Shown piece by piece: positions 36,185 through 45,520 of a stretch of 64,000 nucleotides of DNA. The DNA comes from Isoetes taiwanensis (lineage: Eukaryota; Streptophyta; Lycopodiopsida; Isoetales; Isoetaceae). Every line of letters begins with the position of its first letter. The stretch's first letter is position 1. A program made the translations under genes and the position numbers. Where the stretch lies: assembly GCA_021234155.1 (NCBI GenBank), contig JAJEKV010000181.1:188001-252000 (forward strand), written 5' to 3'. Under the pieces are notes generated by a model. It worked only from the letters and a program-made list of their open reading frames with translations. It made no database searches and had not been told where the DNA came from.

Positions 36185-37537
36185 ATGGCGAGAACCAAAC
36201 AGACTGCCAGGAAGGCCCGCCCAGGCGAATCTCCCAGCGCCCATGATCCTGCCCTGATACAGAGAATGCTTCAGGAGCGCCTTCTCAGACAGGACCAGTC
36301 TTCATCGAATGAGGAAGCAGCTTCGGACGAACACCAAAACGAAGGATCCCAGCAGATCGAGGAAGATGCACACTCCGATGCGGGAACAGAGGTCCTAGAT
36401 GAAGAGCAGCCGGACGTCATGCAGAAGATTCTCGACGAAGTGGAAGAGGAGGAAAGGAGGAAGAAACTGGAACAAGACCGGGTGGCCGAGGAGCGTGAGG
36501 AGCAGAGGCAGCCGACTCCCGAGCCAACCATGGAGGAGCAACTCGAAGCTTGGGTTCGAGAGAAGGAGGCTGAGGAGCGAGAGGAGCAAAGGGAGCCAAT
36601 GCTCGAGCCAAGCGAAGCACAGGACCTCGCGGCGTGGATCAAAAAGCACGAAGCAAAAGAACGCCGCCGAGAAAGGAAGAGGGAAGGAAAGAAGAGGAAG
36701 AGAGAAGAGGAGGAGAAGAAAGCAGCAGAGGAACTGAAGAAGAAGAAGGGGAAGTTTGTGGTGGGCCCAAGGAAGCTCAAGGAAGTTCCGCCAACAAAGA
36801 AGCCCAACCCCAAGGTCGTCATCAATGAACGGCCAGCTGACCAGCCCCCGCCCTCCTCCGACGATTCCAATGAAGACTATGACCCCAACACTGAGGGGGC
36901 AAGCTGTTCCAAACCCCCGGTTGTTGAGCAGGTAGTACCTGAGCAGGTAGCGCCCGAGCAGGAGCAGCCGGACCAAGTGCAGAAGCCCCCTAAATATCCG
37001 ACTTGGGACAAGAAGAAGCAACCACGGCCTGCCCGGGAGTCCTATGTCAGGGACCCTGTCAAGATCTACGAGAGAAAGATGAGGGAACACAACGCCTTCA
37101 TGGTGAAGTGGGAGGCGTACAACAAGTACTATCAGGAGAACAGGGTACGGACTATCGAGGGCGGGCGTCCAACAAAGCAGCAGACACTAAGACCGCCACC
37201 ACCAAAGCCCAAGGTCCCGAAGAAGCCAGCCAAGAAGAAGCCCAGCAGGAAGGAGACCGAGAGAAGAGCACTAAGAGAGATTAGGCACTTCCAGTGCAGT
37301 TACGGCCTCCTAATTCCCCGTGCCCCCTTTGCTCGTTTAGTTAGAGAAGTCATGCAGGACTTCAACACTGGCATGAGGGTCACAGATGAGATGCTGCTGG
37401 CACTGCAGGAAGCAGCTGAGCAGAGGATAGTGCAACATTTTGAAGACTCGACAGCTTGCACTGTTCATGCAAAGCGAGTAACCCTCATGAGGAAGGACAT
37501 GCAATTAGCTAGCTTAATTAAGGGATTTGTAATATAA
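36185..37537 (+). CDS. Histone H3-like protein with H3 tail start, 351-residue insert and H3 histone fold
   Basis: The 450-codon frame is unbroken. Residues 2-10 are ARTKQTARK, identical to the first nine residues of mature H3, with Lys4 and Lys9 kept; Ser10 is replaced by Ala. Residues 362-447 align without gaps to H3 47-132, from ALREIR through LVRE, QDF, LQEAAE, FED and HAKRVT to KG, 49 of 86 identical by my count. DNA- and tetramer-contact positions equal to H3 R49, R69, R72, R83, C110, H113, R116, T118, K122 and D123 are kept. R63, K56 and K79 are not. Loop 1 has canonical H3 length, unlike most CenH3. The insert has an acidic part (40-90), a coiled-coil-like repeat (86-185), a nuclear-localisation-like KREGKKRKR (165-173) and a Pro/Lys-rich part (332-358). 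It has its own TATA box. Likely role, inferred: entering nucleosomes or binding H4 to steer the element in chromatin. It may also be a decoy for H3-tail readers. Confidence 0.9.
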   Translation: MARTKQTARKARPGESPSAHDPALIQRMLQERLLRQDQSSSNEEAASDEHQNEGSQQIEEDAHSDAGTEVLDEEQPDVMQKILDEVEEEERRKKLEQDRVAEEREEQRQPTPEPTMEEQLEAWVREKEAEEREEQREPMLEPSEAQDLAAWIKKHEAKERRRERKREGKKRKREEEEKKAAEELKKKKGKFVVGPRKLKEVPPTKKPNPKVVINERPADQPPPSSDDSNEDYDPNTEGASCSKPPVVEQVVPEQVAPEQEQPDQVQKPPKYPTWDKKKQPRPARESYVRDPVKIYERKMREHNAFMVKWEAYNKYYQENRVRTIEGGRPTKQQTLRPPPPKPKVPKKPAKKKPSRKETERRALREIRHFQCSYGLLIPRAPFARLVREVMQDFNTGMRVTDEMLLALQEAAEQRIVQHFEDSTACTVHAKRVTLMRKDMQLASLIKGFVI

Positions 37538-37644
37538 AACAATTTTGAGTAGTTTATGTGTCCAATCTTGCTTAATTAGGACAAGTTAACAAGTAGTAGC
37601 TTTTGTTTTAGTAAAATAGCACATTCCTAGACCAAAAAGTGTGA

Positions 37645-37912
37645 TGTCTCACACGTCGCGCCTGGTCAAGAAACTAAAGCCCAGTTTTTGCACGAGGCGC
37701 TACGTGTGAGACCTTGCCCAAAATTGCCCAAAACAGCTCCAAATTGACCAAGTAAGGGGTCGATTCTGCTTAATTTGATGAGTCTGTCATCTTTACACCC
37801 TTAGTTTACCCAAATTGGACATGTTTTGATCAAAATGGGACTGATGTCTCACACGTCGCGCCTGGTCAAGAAACTAAAGTCCAGCTTTTGAACGAGGCGC
37901 TACGTGTGAGAC
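37645..37912 (+). promoter_or_regulatory. Two hairpin repeats upstream of ORF2 (37645-37712, 37846-37912)
   Basis: Both copies start GTCTCACACGTCGCGCCTGG and end GAGGCGCTACGTGTGAGACC, giving an 18-bp stem with one mismatch. Loop regions differ slightly (AAAGCCCAG against AAAGTCCAG) while the stems are identical. Spacing between the two is 200 bp, close to the 183 bp of the ORF1 pair. Confidence 0.85.
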
Positions 37913-38102
37913 CTCCTATCATTTCTTCTCCATAACTTGTCCAAATGATCTCTAACATGTTGTGTTAGGATCTTTAGGTAATCCAGTCATGCTCAAACCC
38001 TTAAATTACTCTTCCAATTCCCATTTAGACCTCAATATAGGCTAGAATTGCCCAACCCCAAGAATTTTCCAAGTCACCCAAAAATTAGGGTTTCCCCCTT
38101 TT

Positions 38103-38112
38103 CTATAAATAG
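38103..38112 (+). promoter_or_regulatory. TATA box of ORF2 (internal promoter)
   Basis: CTATAAATAG lies 123 bp before the first ATG (38226). No other ATG intervenes. The arrangement copies that of ORF1. Confidence 0.75.
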
Positions 38113-38225
38113 GTCCTTCATTTCTTACGTAGCACCCTACGAGTTTGCTCCTGCCCCTTTAGCCGATTTCCCAGCTCCCTGAGGCGCTCTTGCATCCGTT
38201 TGCTAGTTTCTTCCTCGCTAGATTC

Positions 38226-39750
38226 ATGGCAACCTCTGATTTCAGGCGATGGTACAGCGCCAGCGCTCACGCTGCCGAGGCTGACGTCAATGAGATTTTC
38301 CGAGTCTTCCGGAAAGAGATAGATGTCCAAGCAACCCTTGCACACAACCCCAGCATATAGCAGAGTCCTGTCTAAATTCCAAGCTAGGGTAGGGCCATCC
38401 TTAGTGCAGCTCCCACCTTGCATAGGCTACTTTATTCCTAGGCAATCCCTACAAGCAGCCTTAGGCGATGTTCCAAACATTGCCAAGTACCTCACAAACA
38501 AGGCCCAGTGCATGCCTGAGCCAATGGTCCTGACTGTCAACAGGACCAAGTACTTTTCTTTCAACGCTGCCTTAGCCATTTTTCTTACCCACCGTGCTGA
38601 GAACCCCATGGGAGAAACCTCCATTCCCCCCATGGACGTGGACCCATTAGCCACAGCAGCAGCAGAACAGCTCCTTTCACAGTACGAGAAGGAGCAAGAA
38701 GGAAGAGAAGAAAACGAAGAATCAGAGGAAGAAGATGAGGACTACGTCGAGTTCGACCCAGCGGAAGAGCAGCGGCTAGCAGAACAGGAATTGCAGGAAT
38801 TCGAAAGAAGCCGGCAAACTCTCAGGATAGCGCCACCCATTGGGCTCGGCATCACAAGCCTAGCCCCCATCATCGTAGAGGGTGAAGAGTACCTGCTTTT
38901 AAGCGACATCCAGAACCTCCCGGAGTGCAGGGAAAGAGAGTATCGACCTGACGAGCTGCTGCACCAGCTCCGGAAAACAGACCTGGACGACTTCATCGTC
39001 CGAGGAACTTCCGACTTTCCACTCCAAGTAAGTGAAGCCGACACTTACACGGGAGAGTCGACCTCCGATATTCAAGCCTACGGCAACATCAGGCAGATAA
39101 TGGAGGCACGGCAACTGCCGACGGAAGAGGAGTTCCTTGCTCTTCAGGAACAGATGGGGATCCGCCACAAGACCTCAAACATTTTAACGGCAAGTTCTTC
39201 AACAGCACCTCCCCCGGAGAGAAGAGGCGAGTTCGACCTCAGGAGAGCTTCAGCAACAGTTAGAGATTACAGGGAGCTCACCACGGTAGAGGTCGATGAC
39301 TATGCGAGCAGACACAGAGTTGGAGGCCGAGGAGACGAAGATTCGTCACACAACGACAGGTCGTTGCGGTATTACCTTCCCCTGCTGATGGATGGAAGAA
39401 TAGCGGTAATCCACCGCAAATTCACCCCCAGGGGCGAGGAAGGAGTATCGATGCTAATCGCGCTCTCAGGCTTTGGCCGGCATGCTCGGCTAGCTCCCAA
39501 CACCGAATATGCCGTCCTGGTGAAGAGAGCAATAGCACTCGACATTTTTGACTTCGCCATACCTTACAGACGGCAGGGACTGGCAGTGACCGCCGCCTAT
39601 ACCTCCGAGCATAGGATAGAAGATTTGGCGAGAGCCTTGCAGGGTGGATCTTCAATCAACGTCCTTAGGAACTTGGGTCATTTAGTGGGAACAGCCCAAG
39701 TGAAGAAGTTCCTAGAGGATAATCCATCATACCGGCGATTCCAAGAATAG
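38226..39750 (+). CDS. Element-specific ORF2, unrecognised, with acidic segment (one early frameshift)
   Basis: The first ATG after the TATA box opens 44 codons (MATSDFRRWYSAS...) and stops at TAG 38358-38360. The main frame, open from before 38323 to 39750, overlaps it in the +1 register, so a one-base indel between about 38310 and 38355 probably separates them in this copy. Alternatively translation starts at MSKQPLH (38323). The product of about 500 residues has no domain I recognise. A run of about 40 mostly acidic residues (EEDEDYVEF region, 38686-38802) resembles the acidic tracts of histone chaperones. Given the H3-like neighbour with the same promoter design, a chaperone role is a reasonable but unproven idea. 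It is neither gag nor env by sequence. Confidence 0.65.
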
Positions 39751-39918
39751 TTAGATTCTTGATCCCGGGGGTTTTTGTATTAGGATATTATATAATATAA
39801 ATATAATTTCTTTTGCACTTTAAATGTTTTGTTGATGTATTTTGCTCCACAACTATACCAACAAACACATATAATGCAAGAGAATAAATAAAGATAACAA
39901 TAGGGCCATGACCTACTT

Positions 39919-41268
39919 GTGTATGCAGTTAGAGGCCTAGGCTCAGGGGAACGACAACGCCAAGACCTTAGGGAAGAACAGACTCCGCCCAGGCCACCCC
40001 CGGCAAGGAGCCTATATGAAGAATTTGGACCCATGACCCCAGAAGAGGAAATATCACAGATGAGGACAGACCTTGAGCAGATAAAGGCTCTCCTGGCCGC
40101 AAAAGCAGGAGTAGGTTCGGATGGCAACGCTCAGTTGCCACAAGCATCAGCTCGGAAAACAGGAAGGGACAAGAGGAGAAGCAAGAGAAGGAGGTCCCCC
40201 AGCTCAGAATCCTCCGACTCAAGCTCAGATTCGGACTCCGACTCCGAGGAAGAGGAAGAGCAGACCCAGGACCGTAGGGATGGAAGGCAGAGGGACACCA
40301 CAGATGGACGACAAAGGGACACAAGAGCCTCTGACTACCAGAAGAAGGTAGACTCTGCATTGGGAAATGTTTGGAAGGCCAGGAAGCTCGAGCAATTCTC
40401 AAAGCGAACAGTCGCATGGAGGTAGAGGCTTGGCTCGATGAGATGAGTGAATATGGCAACACCTATGGTATGAAAGACAAGGATAAAGGCAGGGTGACAA
40501 CAGCCAACCTGAAGGGAGCAGCACGCATTTGGTGGAAGGGGTATGCCAAGGCCCATGGCTTAAGCAGGATGCTTGCGTGTTCAAGAAGTTCGCTAAAGCT
40601 TTTCATTATACGTCCCAAGGGAGCACAAGTCCAAAGATGATGCAAAGAAGTTCAAAGTTTGCAGCAAGGCAACAAATCAGTCCAGAAATATACAGAGGAA
40701 TTCATGAGGCTAAGGCTTTATGTGCCAAAGTTGGGTGAGAAGCAAAGGGAGAGCTACATTGAGGGGTCAATGATGAGATCCGCAAGCTTGTAAGGGGCAA
40801 TAAACCCCTAAGACAAGATCGGGCGCGTCCAAGGCAATAAGCTTGCAAGGGGCCGGGGCCTCGTAATAGCTGGCAGAGGCAACAAGATACCGTGGATAAA
40901 GGCAAGGCAACAGGGGAGTTATAGCCCTAGGGCAGCCAAATCAGTCCAGCTAGAGCCCCTATGGTGGCAAACTGGGAAGCAAAGGGGAGAAGAAGCAGTG
41001 TCCTTCAAGGACAAGCAGGAGGGGTCAAACTACTCCAAAGCAGTGCGATCCTTTTTGCAGGCTATGCCCAAGGAAAAGAGGCAGGAGTGCATAGAAAAAC
41101 AGCTTTGCTTCAGGTGCTTCCAGCCAGGCCACAGGACAGCGAACTGCCCCTACGTCATGAGTGCAGCGCTAGCGGAGTTGGGACATTGGGATACTCTGTC
41201 TGACGACGACGGCGAGGCAGCCCGCGACTACATCCAGGGTGAGTGTCATATCTTTGCCGCAATAGATA
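39919..41268 (+). pseudogene. Gag of the gypsy element, broken
   Basis: The first frame (to 40425) has no ATG at its start and follows an acceptor-like TGTGTATGCAG, so splicing is possible. It carries a basic KRRSKRRR patch and a Ser/Asp/Glu-rich tract. A frame change near 40390 leads into the capsid-like part (EAWLDEMSEYG, LKGAARIWWKGYAKAHG). Further shifts and stops follow to about 40960. The zinc knuckle [14 protein letters not shown] (CX2CX4HX4C, 41106-41147) is intact and in frame with protease and RT, so gag and pol share one frame there. Gag would form the virus-like particle and bind the RNA. Confidence 0.75.
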
Positions 41269-44200
41269 CAGAACAAGCAGAGAGCCAGTATAAAGTAATT
41301 TCCACAGTAGGGAAGGCCAAGGCCAAGTCATTCATAGTCCTGATAGACTCGGGAAGTAGCCATAACTTTGCATCCCCCATAATGGTTGAGATGTTGAAGT
41401 TGAAACCACTGAAGTCGAAGCCGAGGCCCGTTGTCTTAGCAAGTGGAGCAGTAAGGCAGACGGCAGGCAAGAGAATTAACTTCGACATCGACTTGCCAGG
41501 GATTAATATCCAGATGGGGGCAGAAGTAATGGGCATTGGCAAGTATGACTTGATCATTGGAATGGAGTACCTTGGACCAGCAGGGGCCATCATTGATTGT
41601 GGAAAGCGGAAGGTGACCTTCCCAATGCCCGACGGCAAGATCATCGAGATCACAGGTAAAGAAGTTGCTCCCATCATGCAGTGTATGTCTTCTAAGCGGC
41701 TGTTCAAGTGCATCAAGAGCGAGCAAGTAGCATACATCTTCAAGCTTGAGATTGACGAGCCGGAGTCAGAAGAAAGCAAAGAAGACAAGGTGCTCAGCAA
41801 GTTGCCGAAGCAAATAGCTAAGTTGATCACGGAATTCCACGATCTCTTTCCAGACGAGATCGAGCACCTCCCTCCTTACAGGGGAGTCGAGTGTGAGATA
41901 GCACTCGAACCGGGAACGAAGCCGACAAGTAAGGCTCCATGCAGAATGACGACGCAGGAACTGACGGAGCTAAAGAAGCAATTGCAGGAGTTGCTCGACC
42001 TAGGCTTCATTAGATCTAGTGTCTCACCATTTGGAGCACCCATTCTTTTTGTCAAGAAGAAGGATGGCAGTTTGAGGATGTACATAGACTATAGGCAGTT
42101 GAACAAGCACACCATTAAGAACAAGTGTGCGCTCCCCAGATCAGATGACTTGATGGATCAGCTCCAAGGGGCAAAGGTCGTCTCCAAAATCGACTTAAGG
42201 TCAGGTTATCACCAGATCCGGTTAAAGGAAGAAGACATCCATAAAACCGCCTTCAGAACGCGGTATGGGCATTATGAGTTTACGGTAATGCCTTTCGGTT
42301 TATCGAATGCCCCCGCGACGTTCATGAGGCTCATGAACGACATCTTCAGGGAGTTCTTAGATACCTTTGTGATTGTATTCTTTGATGACATTTTGATGTA
42401 TAGCAGATCCCTTGAAGAGCACGTACAACACTTAAGGAGAGTGCTGGAGAAGTTGAAGAGGCACCAGTTGTACGCCAAGTTGTCGAAGTGTCACTTCGCA
42501 ACGGAGAAGGTGGAATACCTTGGTCATGTCATCTTAGCAGAAGGAATCTCGGGTACTACAGGAAGTTCGTGAAGAACTTTGCTAAGATAGCGGCCCCGCT
42601 AACAGACTTGACGAGGGCGGAGAAGGTGAAAGATTGGGCAGAGCATTGGCACAAGAAGGCCCAAGCGGGGTTTGAATTGTTGAAGGAAGCCCTGACGACC
42701 GCCCCCGTCTTGACCCTGCCAGACCCAGAGAAAGATAAGCTTGTGGCTACAGATGCAAGTAAGATAGCTACAGGTGCAGTGCTTATGCAGGAAGAGCGCG
42801 TGGTAGCGTATGATTCCAGGAAGATGAACGACGCCGAAATGCGCTACCCCACCTATGATCAGGAATTGCTTGCGGTTGTCAGGGCATTAAGAATTTGGAG
42901 GCACTACCTCTTGGGAAGGAAGTTCCAATTGGATACAGACCATCAGAGCCTCCAGTATGTATTCACGCAACCACACCTTAATTTGAGACAGCGAAGGTGG
43001 ATGGAGTTCCTCGAAGAGTATGACTTTGATATAGTCTACAAGCCGGGGAAGCTCAATGTGGTAGCGGATGCGCTTTCAAGGCATCCCTTGACAACTAGAG
43101 TGCATTGCAATGCAATTTCAACGCTTTCCAGCGACTTCGGGAAGAAGATTGAAGAGTCCTTGCCAACAGATGTGGACTTCAAGGAAGTATGGGCAAGCTT
43201 ATGCAGGGAAGCAAGAACAGATAAGGAGCGGGAAGCCTTCAAAAATTTTAAGAAGGAAGGTAATCTCTTATACCATAAGAACAAGTTGTGCGTGCCTGAA
43301 TCATCAGGTGTAAGGAAATTGATCCTCCACGACACGCACAACAGTCCAATAGCTGGCCATGCAGGATTCATGAAAACATATTTCAAAGTATGCAGCAGCT
43401 ATTATTGGCCAGGAATGAAGAAGCAGGTAGCTCGATACATCAAGAAATGTCAGCTATGTCAGCAGATGAAGGCAGAGCAACTTCGAATTCTAGGGACTTT
43501 GGAGCCATTAGCGGTGCCAAACGCTAAGTGGGAGGTCATCAGCATGGACTTCATAACAGGGCTTCCAAGGACAGTAAGAGGGAAGGATGCCTTGATGGTA
43601 GTGGTCGACAAGTTGTCAAAGATGGCACATTTTGTGCCTTGCAGGACCACATATACGGCTATGGATACAGCGAAGCTCTTCACCAAAGAAATTTTCAGAC
43701 TTCATGGTAGGGAGATTATCTCCGACAGGGATCCGAAGTTCATGAGTGCCTTTTGGCAAGACCTTCTTTGCAACAATTCAGACGAAGCTATCCATGAGCA
43801 CGGCGTATCATCCCCAGTCGGATGGCCAAACGGAGCGGACCAACAGGATTTTGGAGGATATGCTACGAAACTATGCCTGGAACAAGCAAGGTATGTGGGA
43901 AGAATTTATTCACTTGGTGGAGTTTGCCTACAATAGCACCAAGCAAGAATCATCCCAAATGTCGCCGTTTATGATCAATTACGGCTATCAATGCCTAACT
44001 CCAGACACTTGGCACAATCCCGTGTCAAAAGTAGAGGTTTCGCAGTAGATGTTGTCCGACATGCAGCAGCTCGTGGAAGAAGTTCGAGGGTATCTTCTGG
44101 CAGCAAGGAGTCGACAGAAAAGCATCGCCGACAAGCATCGAACAGTTAGAGAGTTCCAAGTTGGAGATAATGTATGGCTCAAGATCAAGGTGAAGCAGGC

Positions 44201-44636
44201 GAAGCTCCGCATCAAAAATTGTAAGAAGCTTGCTCCAAGGTGGGCTGGACCTTTCACAATAGTCAAGAGAGTAGGTAATCAATCCTACAAGCTAGACTTG
44301 CCAGCACACCTAAAGATTCATAAGGTCTTCCACGTGAGCTTATTGAAGGAGCACACTCCAAATCCAGACGAAGTCTTGGACACTCCAACGTTGTTGGAAA
44401 TGACGGAGGAACAGCTGGAAATAGTTCCAGAGTTGATTCTTGATAAAGCCTTCAAGAAAACAAGGAGGTCGGAATTTCTCCAGTATTTGGTCAAGTGGAA
44501 ACACTTGCCAGTGGAAGACGCGACATGGGTACTTAAGAAAGATCTAGTAAAGCAGTACCCACAGTTTATGGAGCAATGGGACGGCAAGGTCATCTCCGAA
44601 GAAATCGGCTCAGACATGTCGATTTGTGTAGATTAA
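41269..44636 (+). pseudogene. Pol: protease, RT, RNase H, integrase, chromodomain, with three breaks
   Basis: Protease has IDSGSSHNF (Asp near 41346). RT has [24 protein letters not shown] and FFDDILMYS (catalytic Asp pair about 42381-42386). RNase H has VATDAS, YDQELLAV and DTDHQSL. Integrase has the zinc-binding HH..CQLC block, the catalytic Asp in MDFITGLP, the Asp in SDRDPKF and the Glu in NRILED. Breaks: a deletion of about 35 codons with frameshift near 42552 (after the RT palm), a frameshift near 43770 inside the integrase core, and TAG at 44046-44048. The last frame (44049-44636) carries the integrase C-terminal GPFTIV/HVSLLK blocks and a chromodomain. This copy cannot make a working polyprotein. 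Confidence 0.9.
44418..44567 (+). other. Chromodomain at the integrase C-terminus
   Basis: The segment ELILDKAFKKTRRSEFLQYL, then VKWKHLPVEDATW, has the chromodomain pattern of chromoviruses. Chromodomains bind methylated H3 tails and guide integration. Of the three cage aromatics of HP1 only the Trp of VKW is kept. The first reads Leu and the third reads Leu in KHL. This is the reduced-cage type known from plant chromoviruses, whose methyl-lysine binding is less certain. Confidence 0.85.
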
Positions 44637-45520
44637 TTCTATGTGTAGTTAAGATTAATCTACGCATGCAACCTATGCTAGGTATGGGTTGCATGCGTTG
44701 TTACCGATGATGAGACCACTACGGTGATCTCTAGGGCGTGGTGTAATGTCGATGTAGGCATGACCGCGTTTCCGCTTGGATAAGTGGAAGGTAGATTAGA
44801 AAGTCTACTTCTGTCCCACGGAAGTAGACGACCTCGAGAGAAAGGAGGTCATTGAGGAATGCATTGATAGAAAAAGCACCTCTAGCCCCATATATGCGTT
44901 GATAGGAGGAACCTGGCCTTCACGCCCCATATACGGGAAGGACCTATCCTCCACGTTGGGCAACTAAAGGTGTAGGCATGAGCGACATATAGGCATATAG
45001 GCGCTGTCTCCACGGCCATAATGGAAGATTCACCCTCTTCCTACGCCGGGAGATTAGCCATGCATCCATGTAGATAGGTGGGGTGGTCACCATATAACCA
45101 AAATTTTATTAATAATTAAATGGTACTAACGTAGTGTCGACCTGCAGGCCAATAGAGTGCTCCGGAGGGCAAGGAGGTCGAGCTACGAAGACTTGCAACA
45201 CAAATTTTGTTGGAATGTGTTGCAAGGAATGAAGAGTACCTCGAACTCTAATTATATATATGAAATGTTAAAAATTTTGATAAACTAAATTGTCGTGATA
45301 AGTAAATTATTGAGTAACTTGCTTAATGATGTTACGAATTGATAAGTTAATAAGATAATGGCGTAATAAAGATTTAAAAATATTACCTTAGGGTAATCTT
45401 AATAAATGTGTAAGTATTATGGTAGTATATTGTATGCATCAGGTTGATTGTAGGTTAGGAAGATTCCAAGGTGGGGAGACCCATGATGCTGCGGACAGCA
45501 TCATTTCAAGGTGGGGAGAA
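44637..45520. other. Gypsy 3' untranslated region with polypurine tract
   Basis: No gene follows the chromodomain. The region ends in the polypurine tract AAGGTGGGGAGAA (45508-45520) immediately before the 3' LTR, the plus-strand primer. A near copy, CAAGGTGGGGAGA, stands about 40 bp upstream (45468-45480), so the tract has been duplicated. Confidence 0.8.

Larger units (their letters stand above)
37538..38225. other. Spacer between ORF1 and ORF2 with a second promoter unit
   Basis: It holds the second hairpin pair, an AT-rich stretch, a TATA box and a leader whose GCTCCCTGAGGCGCTCTT resembles the ORF1 leader GCTCCCTAAGGCGATCTT. The upstream regions of ORF1 and ORF2 therefore look like copies of one promoter. 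Confidence 0.7.

Noticed and set aside
36271-37090. Long minus-strand and out-of-frame ORFs over ORF1
   Set aside because: They are shadows of the biased codon use of the H3-like gene; their products are Ser- or Leu-rich low-complexity strings.
36185-37537. ORF1 as a centromeric H3 (CenH3) of the host
   Set aside because: Loop 1 has the canonical H3 length and the N-terminus is the canonical H3 start; the gene lies inside an LTR element with duplicated promoter units.
38226-39750. ORF2 as another core histone (H2B-like IFRVFRKEID start; H4-like AVTAAYTSEH stretch)
   Set aside because: The similarities are short and isolated and do not extend over a histone fold in register.
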